Source of the DNA: Liolophura sinensis
Taxonomy: Eukaryota > Mollusca > Polyplacophora > Chitonida > Chitonidae
Reading direction: 5' to 3'
Assembly (NCBI RefSeq): GCF_032854445.1
Contig: NC_088295.1
Location: 46,489,385-46,553,384 of the forward strand
DNA length: 64,000 nucleotides
Below, one piece after another: positions 62,371 to 64,000 of the stretch (its first letter is position 1; every line of letters begins with the position of its first letter). The position numbers and the translations under genes were made by a program. Under the pieces are notes generated by a model. The model did not search any database, was not told the DNA's origin, and worked only from the letters and a program-made list of their open reading frames with translations.

Positions 62371-63245
62371 TTTCTTAATTGGAAACAGTTCGAATAAGTC
62401 AAGTGTCATTCCAGGGACGTTGGCAGTTCACAAAGTTGATTTAGGCAAAGACAGGGTGGAGGCTCTCAGAGACTACCGCGTTATTTTAAGGTGTGTACAA
62501 CATGCACCATTGTCGACAAACAGGTGCAAATTCAATCTAGCAACTTTCAAAAAAATCACAGCTTTAACCTTTTACTTTTGCAGGAGATCCCACCTTGTCT
62601 GGCCTATATCTGCATGAACTTGCAAGATTGCAGATTCCTACCATTCTTTTATGGTAGGCTCCTTTCCTCACGTGACAATGAAGACAGGATCCGTCAAAAC
62701 AATTGTTGGATTAAATCGGTTTAAGAAATTTGTGGGACTTGTTTCAAAAACTTGTTTGGATAGCTGCATTGCGGTACACTGCATGTAATCCAGAACATCC
62801 ACTCACAAAATAAAGCCATTTAGCTGGTCTACAACTTAATGCATGGCTTACCACATACAGAACTCTTGGGCACCGTCCTAAAGCACGCACCCCAATAACA
62901 GAGAGAATGCACTGGATACACCCAAGCTAAGAACACAGATCAACTTAAACAGGTAAGCAGCAGTCAGAGTCTAATATTGTTTATTAGATAAGACTTTAAG
63001 GAAACCTTACCTGTGACACGAGTTTCCTCACACATTACCAGATCCTGCTACATAAACATATACACAGTACTATTGACTTGTACGTACATGAACTTAATTG
63101 TGCATACCAGCAAGTATGTCGCAGCGACTATTATGGTTCTGAAAACTGTGTTTAGCCCTGATTGGGCTATTATATTTGTTTGGTGAAGCGTGTCACACCG
63201 GTTCTACATTCTCTAGTCACTCAAAAGCTACAGCTGGAGATCACC

Positions 63246-63446
63246 TACCCTAAGTCTTCTAATTTTTGGGGCACCTAGTCTGCTCTTTGTAGCAGGAATA
63301 TGTAGTTTCTTTTTTTTCACATGGTTAGTTCATCTAAAGAACAACAAATGTATATCTTTAATTTTCCAAAAAACTGGGAGAGAAGTGTAATTCTTTGCTT
63401 TCTGCACTACTAATATCTGTCCTATATATTAGAAGAATTAGGGTAC
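63246..63446. mobile_element. MITE-like element, TACYCTAATTCTTCTAA termini, second copy
   Basis: TACCCTAAGTCTTCTAATTT and TATTAGAAGAATTAGGGTA form the ends. The interior does not obviously match the 30008 copy. Confidence 0.65.
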
Positions 63447-64000
63447 TGAAGAATAGGGTACCGTATGGGGTAACGTAGAATGCCATACATGATGTGATAG
63501 CCCAGTAGTCAGAGTACCCTGACTGTGGGTTGAGGAGTTCTATATATGTTAATCTTGACTATCCTATCTTTTAATAATTCATTAATTAATGTCCCAGGCC
63601 TGGGTGCATGATCCGAAGACAACTATCCAACATGTATTTCAACAGTTTTATGATTACACATGTACGTTCATGTTACCACTGAATTTCTGTCTGCACCAGT
63701 CCAACATTTGTACGATAATATGCACGACACTTATTTTAGAGGAAGAAAATTACACTTACATTGTTTCAACACGGATGCTTGCTGCAGCAGCCTGTGGAAC
63801 GAAACTTTTGCAAGTGTCGCAATACTGTTTATTCATCAAAGACAAAGACGAAGAAAAGCCGGTTGTATGGCAGCCATATTGTGGCGAAATCCAGTGTGTG
63901 CAAATCTAGATTAGAGTTTATTATGCAATGAAACACCATCATCAAGATGTAATTACTTTGGTAACTACCACTTTATGATCAAAAACGTTCACTCGAAGTG

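Larger units (their letters stand above)
44166..64000. other. Upstream side of the GT7 gene, no coding exon recognised
   Basis: About 20 kb with SINEs (46517, 48599, 49075, 50011, 53266, 55652, 56965, 59685), MITE-like elements (46263, 49472, 50441, 61248, 62225, 63246), a 44-bp satellite (44957) and a 110-bp satellite (57449). The longest ORFs (47514-48008 and 54238-54588) have no recognisable domain. The promoter and any 5' UTR exons of the GT7 gene should lie here, but I cannot place them. Confidence 0.7.

Noticed and set aside
63589-63909. 106-aa ORF near the right edge
   Set aside because: No recognisable domain; the C-terminal half looks slightly protein-like but has no supporting splice sites in the window.

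Overview
The window looks like nuclear DNA of a marine lophotrochozoan invertebrate, most likely a mollusc. It is AT-rich, its genes are split by long introns with canonical GT-AG borders, and it is crowded with tRNA-derived SINEs, short inverted-repeat (MITE-like) elements and many different tandem satellites. The commonest SINE (about 20 copies or fragments) has a conserved core and a tail ending in an AATAAATA-type run, a pattern I associate with lophotrochozoan (Meta/MESC-type) SINEs. Species cannot be fixed from the sequence alone.

Two protein-coding genes can be reconstructed exon by exon with consistent phases. (1) Plus strand, 735-20923: a Popeye domain-containing (POPDC/BVES-type) three-pass membrane protein with four coding exons (735-1387, 6205-6319, 18922-19222, 20832-20923), 386 residues in the main model. 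It keeps the cAMP-binding signature DSPE ... YQVT. A second in-frame donor in exon 3 would give a different, shorter C-terminus. (2) Minus strand, 44165 down to 37768: a Golgi type II glycosyltransferase of the beta-1,4-galactosyltransferase family (GT7) with six coding exons and 377 residues. All catalytic and metal residues are present. The residue that decides donor sugar (Tyr289 in vertebrate beta4GalT1) is Ile254, so it is probably a beta-1,4-N-acetylgalactosaminyltransferase. The two genes converge tail to tail across about 17 kb of non-coding DNA. They share no evident pathway.

Layout: 1-734, SINE fragment and POPDC 5' region; 735-20923, POPDC, whose 12.6 kb second intron holds a 38-bp and a 39-bp satellite and several SINEs; 20924-37767, intergenic, with 24-bp, 34-bp and ~50-bp satellites, MITEs and a recent SINE with a 12-bp target-site duplication; 37768-44165, the GT7 gene; 44166-64000, its upstream or 5' side, with no recognisable coding exon, several SINEs, a 12-copy 110-bp satellite and a large foldback element.

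The most unusual structure is intron 2 of the GT7 gene. Its 5' part is built of 21-bp tandem copies of its own donor junction, at least three of them intact GTs in frame with the exon. Its 3' part is built of degenerate copies of its own acceptor junction, one of them in frame 87 nt upstream. No CRISPR, rRNA, true tRNA gene or transposon-encoded protein was found.
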